From: Leeuwenhoekiella sp044542075
GTDB lineage: Bacteria > Bacteroidota > Bacteroidia > Flavobacteriales > Flavobacteriaceae
DNA: 64,000 nucleotides
NCBI RefSeq assembly: GCF_044542075.1
Contig: NZ_JBITTU010000003.1
Span: 434,001 to 498,000 of the forward strand
Direction of reading: 5' to 3'
The notes below the pieces were generated by a model, which was given only the letters and a program-made list of their open reading frames with translations, did not search any database and was not told where the DNA came from. Positions 1 through 7,951 of this stretch are shown here, in pieces. Each line of letters begins with the position of its first letter. Position 1 is the stretch's first letter. A program made the translations under genes and the position numbers.

Positions 1-462
1 TTTAAGAAATCCTTTTTGATAGGTCATATATTATTTGATGAGAATCTTCTTGGGGGGCAGGATCGTGATTTTTTCAGAAAAATAGTATTAGCCGACCCCA
101 AAATAGCTGTTGTAGAAGATTATTCTAGAGTTTATCTGCTTCATAACGATAGTATATCAGAATCGATTTACAGAAAACAAGCTCCAGAAGTCTTGATTTC
201 AATTTTTAGGGCACAAGTCGCATACGTTGATATCCTAAGGGAAAGAAAGTTGCTCACTACAAAACTTAAGAAATTTTATTTTAAAGACCTCATCAAATTC
301 ACACCCTTTCTTTATAGGAGTCCTGAACTGTTTAAACTTCTTGAGAGTAGCCTTTTTAAACTTCAAATGATTGATTTTGTATTTTTTAAGCTATGGTTCA
401 AATATTACTTGGGCCTTACTAGCCTAAAAATAACCGGAAAAGGACAAAAGCTATTTAAATGA
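1..462 (+). CDS. Glycosyltransferase family 2, C-terminal part (cut by window edge)
   Basis: The frame is open to the first base, so the gene starts outside the window and only about 153 C-terminal residues are seen. The segment LLGGQDRDFFRKI resembles the region after the catalytic core of GT-A family 2 glycosyltransferases, where an E/Q-D-x-D/F signature marks the acceptor-binding site. The rest is basic and helix-rich, with no clear membrane segment. It would transfer a sugar during assembly of the surface glycan built by the following genes. Its stop overlaps the neuA start by 4 bp (ATGA), so the two are translationally coupled. The family call rests on one short motif plus context. Confidence 0.6.
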   Translation, partial: FKKSFLIGHILFDENLLGGQDRDFFRKIVLADPKIAVVEDYSRVYLLHNDSISESIYRKQAPEVLISIFRAQVAYVDILRERKLLTTKLKKFYFKDLIKFTPFLYRSPELFKLLESSLFKLQMIDFVFFKLWFKYYLGLTSLKITGKGQKLFK

Positions 463-1127
463 AAAACTACCTCGTCCTTATCCCAGCCCGCGCCGGTTCC
501 CAACGTCTTCCTGAAAAGAATATGAAGATGCTAGGCGATTTGCCTTTGATAGGGCATAGCATTAATTATGCACGTCAGGCAGGCTTTGAACATATAACAG
601 TTACAACAAATGATTTTGAGGTAGCTGCTTATGCTAAAAGTAAAGATTTAAACGTGATTCATAGGCCAGACGAACTTGCTGGTAACCAGGAACCTGTTAT
701 TTCTGCTATTCAACACGCTTTAGAAAATCTTCCAGATGATTATTATTCAATAATATTACTGCAACCTACAAATCCGTTGCGGCCGGAAACTCTTTTAAGA
801 GAAGCAATTCAGATATTTGAAGAAGAAAACTGTGAGAGCTTGATGACCGTTTCTCGAAATGTGCACAAACTGGGAACTATTTCAAATAATCGGTTTAAAC
901 CCTACAATTATAAAATGGGGCAGCGCAGTCAGGATTTACAACCTTTATACTATGAGAACGGGTTGCTTTATATTTTTAAAACCGAATTGGTTAAACAAGG
1001 AAAACTCCTAGGAGAGAAAAACTTCCCTTTAATCGTTGAGCATCCATTTGCTGAAATTGATATTGATACCGAAACTGATTTTAAAAAGGCTGAGATGTAT
1101 CTTAATTTTTATAAAGACATTTACTAA
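459..1127 (+). CDS. neuA: Acylneuraminate (nonulosonic acid) cytidylyltransferase
   Basis: This 222-residue protein activates a nine-carbon keto acid as its CMP-sugar for transfer into a surface glycan. The N-terminal nucleotide-binding loop IPARAGSQRLPEKN (residues 8-21) is diagnostic of the NeuA/KdsB-like family. LQPTNPLRP (101-109) and the acidic IDIDTETD segment near residue 200, which holds the metal-binding aspartates, also fit. Length matches single-domain bacterial enzymes; there is no C-terminal esterase domain. neuB follows after 23 bp. The sugar could be sialic, legionaminic or a related acid; sequence alone does not settle this. Confidence 0.9.
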   Translation: MKNYLVLIPARAGSQRLPEKNMKMLGDLPLIGHSINYARQAGFEHITVTTNDFEVAAYAKSKDLNVIHRPDELAGNQEPVISAIQHALENLPDDYYSIILLQPTNPLRPETLLREAIQIFEEENCESLMTVSRNVHKLGTISNNRFKPYNYKMGQRSQDLQPLYYENGLLYIFKTELVKQGKLLGEKNFPLIVEHPFAEIDIDTETDFKKAEMYLNFYKDIY

Positions 1128-1150
1128 TACTAAAAAGCACTTAACTTACC

Positions 1151-2191
1151 TTGAACCCATTCATCCAAATAGCAGATCGTAAAATAGGACCAGATTACCC
1201 GCCACTGGTGATTGCAGAAATTGGTATTAATCACGAAGGTTTGCTTCAGGTGGCTAAGGAGATGGTTGATGCAGCTTGCCGGGCCGGCGCTGAGGTCGTC
1301 AAACATCAAACGCACATTGTAGAAGATGAGATGAGCGGTGCTGCAAAAAAAGTGATTCCAGGTAATGCAGATGTGTCGATATATGAGATTATGCGACGTT
1401 GCGCTTTAAGCGAAAGTGATGAAATTGAATTAAAAAACTATGTCGAAGAAAAAGGAATGCTCTTTATTTCGACACCCTTTTCACGAGCCGCGGCAAACCG
1501 ACTTCAAAAAATGGAAGTTCCCGCTTATAAAATAGGTTCCGGAGAATGTAATAATTATCCCTTGCTCAAACATATAGCAGGTTTTGGAAAACCGGTGATT
1601 TTAAGCACCGGAATGAATACCCTTGAGAGTGTTTCTAAAGCGGTGCACATTTTTAAAGAAGCACATACACCACTAGCACTTTTGCATACCACTAACTTAT
1701 ATCCCACGCCTATTCATTTAGTGCGATTTGGAGCGATGACTCAATTGCACGAGGCGTTTCCTGAAGTTCCATTCGGGTTGTCAGATCATACCTTAAATAA
1801 TAATGCGTGTCTGGGCGCAGTAGCGCTTGGAGCCTCTATTCTCGAACGTCACTTTACAGATCATATGCAGCGTACGGGACCGGATATTGTTTGTAGTATG
1901 GATGAAAAAGCCTGCAGTGAACTCATAAAATCCAGTAATGAAATCTGGCAGATGCGCGGGGGTGAAAAAGCTCCGGCAAAGGAAGAACAGGTAACTATTG
2001 ATTTTGCATTCGCAACCCTTTGTACCATCGCTCCGATAAAAAAGGGCGAAGTCTTTACAGAAGAAAATATTTGGGTGAAAAGACCGGGGACCGGGGAGAT
2101 TCTTGCAGAGGAATTTGATTCTATATTAGGCAAAATTGCCGCTAGAGATATTGCAGTAGATGAGCAATTAAGACTAGATGATATATTGTGA
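1151..2191 (+). CDS. neuB: N-acetylneuraminate synthase family protein
   Basis: The enzyme condenses phosphoenolpyruvate with an N-acetylated hexosamine to make a nonulosonic acid. The 346-residue protein has the NeuB TIM-barrel opening VIAEIGINHEG (residues 20-30), the GSGECNN and STGMNT strands, and the HFTDH segment with conserved His and Asp. A C-terminal SAF (antifreeze-like) domain covers about residues 285-346. The first usable start is a TTG at 1151; no ATG lies between the neuA stop and the conserved N-terminus. It overlaps the next gene by 4 bp (GTGA). Together with neuA and neuC it forms a complete three-step route from UDP-GlcNAc to a CMP-activated acid, if the substrate is ManNAc. 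Confidence 0.92.
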   Translation: MNPFIQIADRKIGPDYPPLVIAEIGINHEGLLQVAKEMVDAACRAGAEVVKHQTHIVEDEMSGAAKKVIPGNADVSIYEIMRRCALSESDEIELKNYVEEKGMLFISTPFSRAAANRLQKMEVPAYKIGSGECNNYPLLKHIAGFGKPVILSTGMNTLESVSKAVHIFKEAHTPLALLHTTNLYPTPIHLVRFGAMTQLHEAFPEVPFGLSDHTLNNNACLGAVALGASILERHFTDHMQRTGPDIVCSMDEKACSELIKSSNEIWQMRGGEKAPAKEEQVTIDFAFATLCTIAPIKKGEVFTEENIWVKRPGTGEILAEEFDSILGKIAARDIAVDEQLRLDDIL

Positions 2192-3114
2192 TAAAATTAA
2201 AAGTAGCCTATACAAGAGTTTTTAATTTTTTGATTCACAGATATTTCGAATTAAGATTTAAGAAAAATAAAGAAATACTCGCAAAGAATTTTGAAAACGG
2301 AAGGTTTGCGATTGAAGTATTTTCTAAAATGGGATTTGGAGCCAATTTGATTTGGGTTCTAGAGATATTAGCTTTTTGTGAGGAAAAAAACTTAACTCCG
2401 TATATTAAATTTAGAAATCCTTCAAAGCGGGTTGGTGCTACTAGTTTTTCTGAATTTATAAAAGTTCAACCTCAAAATTTAAAGTCAACATCTGTTAAAT
2501 ATGCAGCAATACGTAATTTTTCAGAACTTAATTTTTCAAATCTCTGGGATTATAACGCACGTTTAACAATTGAACGTGCACATTTTCTGGTAAAAAAATA
2601 TATAATATTAGACCCTCAATTACTTCGTGAAGTAAATACCTTCGAAGCATTAAATTTTAAGGGTCACACAGTAATAGGAATTCATTATAGAGGCACAGAT
2701 AAGATAACTGAAGCTCCTGCGGTACGTTATGAGGCGGTTTTATCTGTCATGCAACAGCAAATTATTGAAAAAAAAAAGGAACTCAAATTTTTTATCGCCA
2801 GTGATGATCAGGGTTTTGTAGATTTTGTAAGAAAAAACATTCCGGAATCTGCACTTATAATTCGTTCCTTAAAACGTTCAGGTAATGGTAAACCTATACA
2901 TATTTCTTTCAAAAACTATAGGGCAGTAAATAGGGAAGCTCTGGTTGATTGTTTACTGTTATCAAAATGTTCAAAGCTTTACAAAACAGCTTCTATATTA
3001 AGCGGTTGTTCTGTAATTTTTAACCCTCAGCTTGAGGTAGAAATGTTAAATGAGCCTTATCCTGAATACAGATTTTTTCCAGAAAAATTTCTAATAAGTA
3101 AACCTAAGATTTGA
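2188..3114 (+). CDS. Fucosyltransferase-like GT-B glycosyltransferase
   Basis: The 308-residue protein carries IGIHYRGTDK (residues 163-172). This matches the H-x-R-x-T-D-K nucleotide-sugar motif of the alpha-1,6/protein O-fucosyltransferase superfamily (NodZ, FUT8 and relatives). The following FIASDD strand and the C-terminal DCLLLSKCSKLYKTASILS segment fit the GDP-fucose-binding half of that fold. The N-terminal half matches nothing I recognise. It starts at a GTG overlapping the neuB stop and ends in a TTGA overlap with neuC, so it is embedded in the nonulosonic acid genes. It is more AT-rich than its neighbours (one 60-base sample 33% GC, against 53% in neuC). Donor and acceptor are unknown. 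Confidence 0.6.
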   Translation: MIKLKVAYTRVFNFLIHRYFELRFKKNKEILAKNFENGRFAIEVFSKMGFGANLIWVLEILAFCEEKNLTPYIKFRNPSKRVGATSFSEFIKVQPQNLKSTSVKYAAIRNFSELNFSNLWDYNARLTIERAHFLVKKYIILDPQLLREVNTFEALNFKGHTVIGIHYRGTDKITEAPAVRYEAVLSVMQQQIIEKKKELKFFIASDDQGFVDFVRKNIPESALIIRSLKRSGNGKPIHISFKNYRAVNREALVDCLLLSKCSKLYKTASILSGCSVIFNPQLEVEMLNEPYPEYRFFPEKFLISKPKI

Positions 3115-4232
3115 AAAAAATAGCTTTCCTTACCGGCACCCGCGCAGACTTTGGTAAACTAAAGTCGCTGATTCAGGCGGTTCAGAACGATGCCGATTTT
3201 GAATACGGCATTTTTGCAACCGGGATGCATTTGCTTGAGAAGTACGGGATGACGGTGATTGAGATTGAAAAAGCGGGGTTTACAAACATTCATCGTTTTG
3301 AAAATCACACCTCAGAAACAACGATGGATCTTACTTTAGCTAAAACCATTGAAGGATTTTCGGCTTATGTAAAGGAGTTTCAACCATATTTAATAGTTGT
3401 TCACGGCGATAGGGTAGAAGCGCTTGCAGGAGCTATTGTAGGCTCTCTCAATAATATTTTAGTTGGGCATATTGAAGGAGGCGAACTTTCGGGTACGGTA
3501 GATGAGTTGATTCGGCATTCGGTGAGTAAATTAAGTCATATTCACTTTGTATCCAATAAAACGGCGGCTAAGCGTCTTGTGCAAATGGGCGAGTTGGAGT
3601 CCTCTATTTTTACCATAGGTTCTGCAGATTTAGATGTGTTGTTCAGTTCGCAGTTACCTTCCTTAAAAACTGTAAAGGCTTATTATAACATTACGTTTGA
3701 GAACTATGCGGTGGTCCTTTATCATCCGGTTACTACAGATTTTTCAAATTCTAAATCGTATGCAGCACATTTTGTAGCTACTTTACTTCAGGATGACACT
3801 AACTATATTGTGATTTATCCAAATAACGATTTGGGTTCTAACGAGATTTTAACGGAATATGAAAAACTGAAGAACAACCCCAGATTCCGTATTTTTCCTT
3901 CCTTACGATTTGAATACTTTATCACGCTTCTTAAAAATGCTAAGTTTCTAATAGGTAATAGTAGTGCAGGTATACACGAGGCACCGTACCTAGGAATTCC
4001 GACGGTCAATATTGGTAGGCGACAGGAAAACAGGGACTTGCATACAAATACAATTGTTCACGTTGCAAATACTGTTGCCGCTATTTTAGAAGGAATTGAT
4101 TCAGCCAAAAATATGCAGGTAATCCCTAAAAATCGTAAATCATTGCAAAATGCTGCTGCTCTTTTTCTACAAAATCTTTCTTCTCAAAAACTTTGGGAGA
4201 TAGATCATCAGAAGCAATTTAGAGATCTTTAA
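3111..4232 (+). CDS. neuC: UDP-N-acetylglucosamine 2-epimerase (hydrolysing)
   Basis: NeuC-type enzymes convert UDP-GlcNAc to free ManNAc plus UDP, the entry step to sialic acid; LegG and PseG-like relatives act on diamino sugars. The 373-residue protein starts with FLTGTRADFGKL, a signature of the hydrolysing branch. It has HGDRVEALAGA and GHIEGGELSGTVDE in the middle and GNSSAGIHEAPYLGIP near residue 283, the family's UDP-binding loop. It starts at TTG, coupled to the upstream gene by a TTGA overlap. A 91-bp gap follows, the largest break in the first part of the operon. NeuC versus LegG cannot be separated by eye; I prefer NeuC because no legionaminic dehydratase or aminotransferase is in view. 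Confidence 0.87.
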   Translation: MKKIAFLTGTRADFGKLKSLIQAVQNDADFEYGIFATGMHLLEKYGMTVIEIEKAGFTNIHRFENHTSETTMDLTLAKTIEGFSAYVKEFQPYLIVVHGDRVEALAGAIVGSLNNILVGHIEGGELSGTVDELIRHSVSKLSHIHFVSNKTAAKRLVQMGELESSIFTIGSADLDVLFSSQLPSLKTVKAYYNITFENYAVVLYHPVTTDFSNSKSYAAHFVATLLQDDTNYIVIYPNNDLGSNEILTEYEKLKNNPRFRIFPSLRFEYFITLLKNAKFLIGNSSAGIHEAPYLGIPTVNIGRRQENRDLHTNTIVHVANTVAAILEGIDSAKNMQVIPKNRKSLQNAAALFLQNLSSQKLWEIDHQKQFRDL

Positions 4233-4323
4233 TTTCTGAAAAAGGTTTCAATACGAGACAACGCACTTCTATTCTCGTAAACTCCTCAAAAATGGCTATT
4301 TTCGTCTTGCCCAAATTAAAATA

Positions 4324-5727
4324 ATGAGATCTGAAAAGAATTCCCTCGGCATCGTTATTACAGACGGTGTTGGTTTTCGCAATTTTGTACTCAGTACTTT
4401 TTTACAAAAGGCAGCTAACGACTTCTCTAAGATTGTGATTTTTTCAGGCCTACCTATTTCCGCATATCCACAGCTTGACACTTCTATTTTTAATATTGTA
4501 GAATTACCTGTTTTTGTTGAAACGAAGCAGAATTGGTTTTGGCGTAAACTTAAGGAAATTGCTCATTTGCAAAATCACAGGCAGAATCCCGGGATTGCAG
4601 ATAATTACCAGATGAATAAGAGCAAAGGCTGGAGTCCTCATGCTATTCTGGTGAGAGCAGTTTATGGGATTAGTCGGTTTTTTCATTCTGAAAAGAATAT
4701 TCTTTTTTTTGAAAAGCTGCAGGAAAAAAGTTTTAATAATGACCCTGTAGTAAAGCAGTATGGTGAGATTTTAAAAAGTCATAAAACAGACTTATTATTT
4801 TTTACACATCAGCGGCCACCCTTTATCGCAACCTTAGTTTTTTGGGCGAAAAAATTAAATATACCTACCGCATCTTTTATATTCTCGTGGGATAATCTGG
4901 CTTCAAAAGGAAGAATGGCTGCAACTTTTGATCATTTTCTGGTATGGAGCGACTTGATGAAAACGGAATTGCTTCGGTTTTACCCGCTTACAGATGCACA
5001 GCATATTTCTGTAGTAGGTACTCCGCAATTTGAACCTTATGTTTTACCAGAATATGAGCTTTCTGAAGCAGAATTTTACAAAGAATTTAATCTCTTTCCG
5101 CAGAAAAAAATAATCTGCTACAGTAGTGCAGATGCCACCATTGGTCCTAACGATCCTCTGATTATTGCTACAATTGCTGAAGGTTTACAAAATGGAGAAA
5201 TTAGTGATGCCCAATTATTGGTGCGTACTTCCCCGGCTGAAGATGAACGCCGTTTTGCTGAAACGAAAGCCCTTTATCCTGAAATAAAATGGAATCACCC
5301 CAAGTGGGAGCTTACCCGTGAAGGTCATCCAGAACCCTGGTCACAGCGCATTCCAACTCCAAAAGATCTTACGGTTCTTAAAGCTGTTTTGCAGTACTCA
5401 GACCTGAATGTAAATATGTTATCTACAATGAGTCTTGATTTTATGCTATTTGATAAGCCGGTAATTAATACAGCTTTTGGAAACCCGGAGAACGGATTGT
5501 ACAATGATCAGCGCTTTTTAAACTATGAACATTACGATAACGTAGTTAAAAGTGGAGCCGTAAAAATCGCGACCAATAAAGAGGAACTTTATAGCGCCAT
5601 AAATACCTATTTGCAAAATCCTGAACTCAATAAAAAGGAGCGAAAAGAGCTAATAACTATGCAAATAGGACAACCTTTGAATGAAACCACACAAGCCTGT
5701 GTAAATGCTTTAAAAGCAATTGTATGA
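4324..5727 (+). CDS. Putative GT-B glycosyltransferase of surface-glycan synthesis
   Basis: This 467-residue protein has no family motif that I can name with certainty. A central segment (HQRPPFIATLVFWAKKLNIP, then FSWDNLASKGRM, then DHFLVWSDLMKTELLRFYP) reads like the inter-domain part of UDP-glycosyltransferase or CDP-glycerol-transferase-like GT-B proteins: a pay-load partner is located, then a secondary address such as VVGTPQFEPY. The C-terminal half includes NVNMLSTMSLDFMLFDKPVINTAFG, which resembles the nucleotide-binding loop of GT-B enzymes. It follows a 91-bp gap after neuC and overlaps the next GT4 gene by 4 bp (ATGA). The role in glycan assembly is inferred from context and fold-like features. 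Confidence 0.55.
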   Translation: MRSEKNSLGIVITDGVGFRNFVLSTFLQKAANDFSKIVIFSGLPISAYPQLDTSIFNIVELPVFVETKQNWFWRKLKEIAHLQNHRQNPGIADNYQMNKSKGWSPHAILVRAVYGISRFFHSEKNILFFEKLQEKSFNNDPVVKQYGEILKSHKTDLLFFTHQRPPFIATLVFWAKKLNIPTASFIFSWDNLASKGRMAATFDHFLVWSDLMKTELLRFYPLTDAQHISVVGTPQFEPYVLPEYELSEAEFYKEFNLFPQKKIICYSSADATIGPNDPLIIATIAEGLQNGEISDAQLLVRTSPAEDERRFAETKALYPEIKWNHPKWELTREGHPEPWSQRIPTPKDLTVLKAVLQYSDLNVNMLSTMSLDFMLFDKPVINTAFGNPENGLYNDQRFLNYEHYDNVVKSGAVKIATNKEELYSAINTYLQNPELNKKERKELITMQIGQPLNETTQACVNALKAIV

Positions 5728-6812
5728 GTAAAAAAAAACTGGCAGTAGTTTGTAATTATATATTGCGCGCAGACCGTATAGGAGGGATGGATCGTTTTTT
5801 TGTTGCTTTTGACACCGCTGCAAAGAAGATCAATTATGAGATTGACTGGTTTTTTCCAGATGCTGAAACTTTTGATTTCTATAGAGATTTAACTGTTTTT
5901 TCTGCGGAAGACAAACTTACAGTTGAAGCATTTTTCTTAGATCACCTCACAACTTCTAAGGCTAAATATGACGGCTTAATAACCCATTTTACAGAGCTGA
6001 GTACTAAGTTTTATAAGGATGCAAAAAAGCTGGGGTCTATAAAACAGATAATTGCAGTAGATCATAATCCCAGACCTTTAAATGGGTTTCCGCTTAAAAA
6101 GCAACTCAAAAACAAATTAAAAGCATTTTTATATAGTAAGGCAATCGACCGTTTTATAGGCGTTTCAAGTTATACAGCTAAGCATATCGTCAAAGATCTG
6201 GGCAAAACCGTTGCTCTAAAAACGGGAGTTATTTACAATGGGATTGATACTTCGGTATTTAAAAAAAGGGAAGGTGAGTCTGAAGCCAAAACAGCGTATA
6301 AATTTATAGTGGTTTCACATTTACGTGAATCTAAAGGAATTCAGGATTTAATTGATGCGTTAAGTTATTTGACAGATGCAATCAAGACGCGTATTCACAT
6401 AAGTATTTATGGGGAAGGACCTCTAGAAGAAGGTTTAAAACAGCAAGCCCAGGATCTTGGGGTTTCTGAACTATTGGAATTTAAAGGCAGTTCGTCTGAA
6501 ATTCCTCAGATACTTGCCAACTACGATTACCTGATACAACCTACCTATATGGAGTGTTTTAGTCTTTCTATTTTAGAAAGTCTTTCGGCAAATGTGCCTG
6601 TTATAACGACAACGGTAGGAGGTAATCCTGAGATTATTACAGATGGAGTTAATGGCTTTCTTTTTCAGCCTAAAGACAAAACGAAACTTTCTTCGATATT
6701 TACAGATATAGTGAACGGCGATCTAAAAATCACGAAAGATACATCTGTTTTGATAGAAAAAGAATACGCTTTAGACCGAATGGTTGCAGAACACATCAAT
6801 CTCTTAAACTAA
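5724..6812 (+). CDS. Glycosyltransferase family 4
   Basis: The 362-residue protein has the two-domain GT-B layout of retaining family 4 enzymes. VCNYILRADRIGGMDRF at the N-terminus is the acceptor-side glycine loop, VIYNGIDTSVF marks the domain junction near residue 173, and KFIVVSHLRESKGIQDLI opens the donor-binding domain. The E-x7-E donor motif is MECFSLSILES near residue 277. There is no signal peptide, so it acts in the cytoplasm or at the inner face of the membrane. It is coupled to the upstream gene by an ATGA overlap and to the next by a 1-bp overlap. Sugar specificity is not readable. Confidence 0.87.
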   Translation: MSKKKLAVVCNYILRADRIGGMDRFFVAFDTAAKKINYEIDWFFPDAETFDFYRDLTVFSAEDKLTVEAFFLDHLTTSKAKYDGLITHFTELSTKFYKDAKKLGSIKQIIAVDHNPRPLNGFPLKKQLKNKLKAFLYSKAIDRFIGVSSYTAKHIVKDLGKTVALKTGVIYNGIDTSVFKKREGESEAKTAYKFIVVSHLRESKGIQDLIDALSYLTDAIKTRIHISIYGEGPLEEGLKQQAQDLGVSELLEFKGSSSEIPQILANYDYLIQPTYMECFSLSILESLSANVPVITTTVGGNPEIITDGVNGFLFQPKDKTKLSSIFTDIVNGDLKITKDTSVLIEKEYALDRMVAEHINLLN

Positions 6813-7951
6813 TGCACGTCGCCTTTTTAACTCCCGAATATCCTCATCCTGAAATCAAAGGTTCAGCGGGTTTGGGAACGAGTATCAAAAATTTGGCAGC
6901 CGGTTTGATCGCTAAAGAAATACAGGTTACTGTTTTTGTTTATGATCAGCAAAAGGATGTTGTTTTTAATCACCACGGAATTACAATACACAGTATCGCA
7001 AAGCGCAAGTTTAAACTGGGTGGCTGGTATTTATATCGTAATTTTTTACAGCGCTATGTAAATAAATACATCACACAAAATGGAATACATATATTAGAAG
7101 CTCCAGACTGGACCGGGATTACAGCATTTATGTCGTATAAATGTCCGCTTATCATACGCCTGCACGGAAGCGATGGCTATTTCTGTAACTTGGAAAATAG
7201 ACCTCAAAAATTTAAGAATCGTTTGTTTGAAAAATCGGCGTTGAGAAACGCAGATTACATTCTTTCAGTAAGTCAATTTTGTGCAGATTTGACTTTTAAA
7301 ATTTTTAATTTAAAACGGGATATCAAAGTAATTCTTAATGGTGTAGATACTGCTGCTTTTAAACCAGAGAAGGAGACTGAGGTTGATTTTCAACTTTTAT
7401 ATTTTGGCAGTATCATTGGTAAAAAAGGAGTTTTAGAATTGGCTAAAATTATGAATCTTGTTTTTAAAAATGAGCCAAAGACACGTCTTGTTTTAGCAGG
7501 CGCAGATGTTAAAGATATTTTCACGCAACGATCTACACAAGAACTTTTTTTAGAAGGTGTAGAACCTCAATTTCATAAGTATATCACTTTTAGAGAGGCG
7601 TTGCCTTATAATGAGATTAAAACAGAGATCGCAAAAGCTTCGGTAGTGGTTTTGCCTAGTTTTGCAGAGGCTTTACCTATGACCTGGATCGAAGCAATGG
7701 CCATGCAGAAAGCATTGGTAACTTCAGATATTGGTTGGGCTAATGAGATTATGATAGATGGCGAAACCGGATTTTCCGTAGATCCCAAAAATCATTTAAA
7801 ATTTTCAGATCGTATTCTGGAGCTTTTACATAATTCTGCTTTGCGGGAGAAAATGGGAGCTGCTGCGCGCAAGCGTGTTGATTCTAAATTTGCTTTAGAA
7901 CACGTAGTAGATCAAAATATATTATTTTACAAAAAAGTAATAGCAGATTGA
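6812..7951 (+). CDS. Glycosyltransferase family 4
   Basis: The 379-residue GT-B protein opens with MHVAFLTPEYPHPEIKGSAG, typical of GT4 enzymes with a glycine-rich loop contacting the acceptor. VILNGVDTAAF marks the start of the donor domain, followed by LLYFGSIIGKKGVLELAK. The E-x7-E donor motif lies in FAEALPMTWIEAMAMQ near residue 283. It overlaps the previous gene by 1 bp (TAATG) and the next by 4 bp (TTGA). It is one of five GT4 enzymes in the operon, each probably making one linkage of the repeat unit. Specificity cannot be told from sequence. Confidence 0.87.
   Translation: MHVAFLTPEYPHPEIKGSAGLGTSIKNLAAGLIAKEIQVTVFVYDQQKDVVFNHHGITIHSIAKRKFKLGGWYLYRNFLQRYVNKYITQNGIHILEAPDWTGITAFMSYKCPLIIRLHGSDGYFCNLENRPQKFKNRLFEKSALRNADYILSVSQFCADLTFKIFNLKRDIKVILNGVDTAAFKPEKETEVDFQLLYFGSIIGKKGVLELAKIMNLVFKNEPKTRLVLAGADVKDIFTQRSTQELFLEGVEPQFHKYITFREALPYNEIKTEIAKASVVVLPSFAEALPMTWIEAMAMQKALVTSDIGWANEIMIDGETGFSVDPKNHLKFSDRILELLHNSALREKMGAAARKRVDSKFALEHVVDQNILFYKKVIAD

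Noticed and set aside
2188..3114. Sialyltransferase identity for the gene between neuB and neuC
   Set aside because: The H-x-R-G-T-D-K motif fits fucosyltransferase-type enzymes, and no sialyl motif is seen.
4233..4323. Possible remnant of a gene in the gap between neuC and the next transferase
   Set aside because: No frame longer than a few codons with similarity to a neighbour; it looks like ordinary intergenic sequence.
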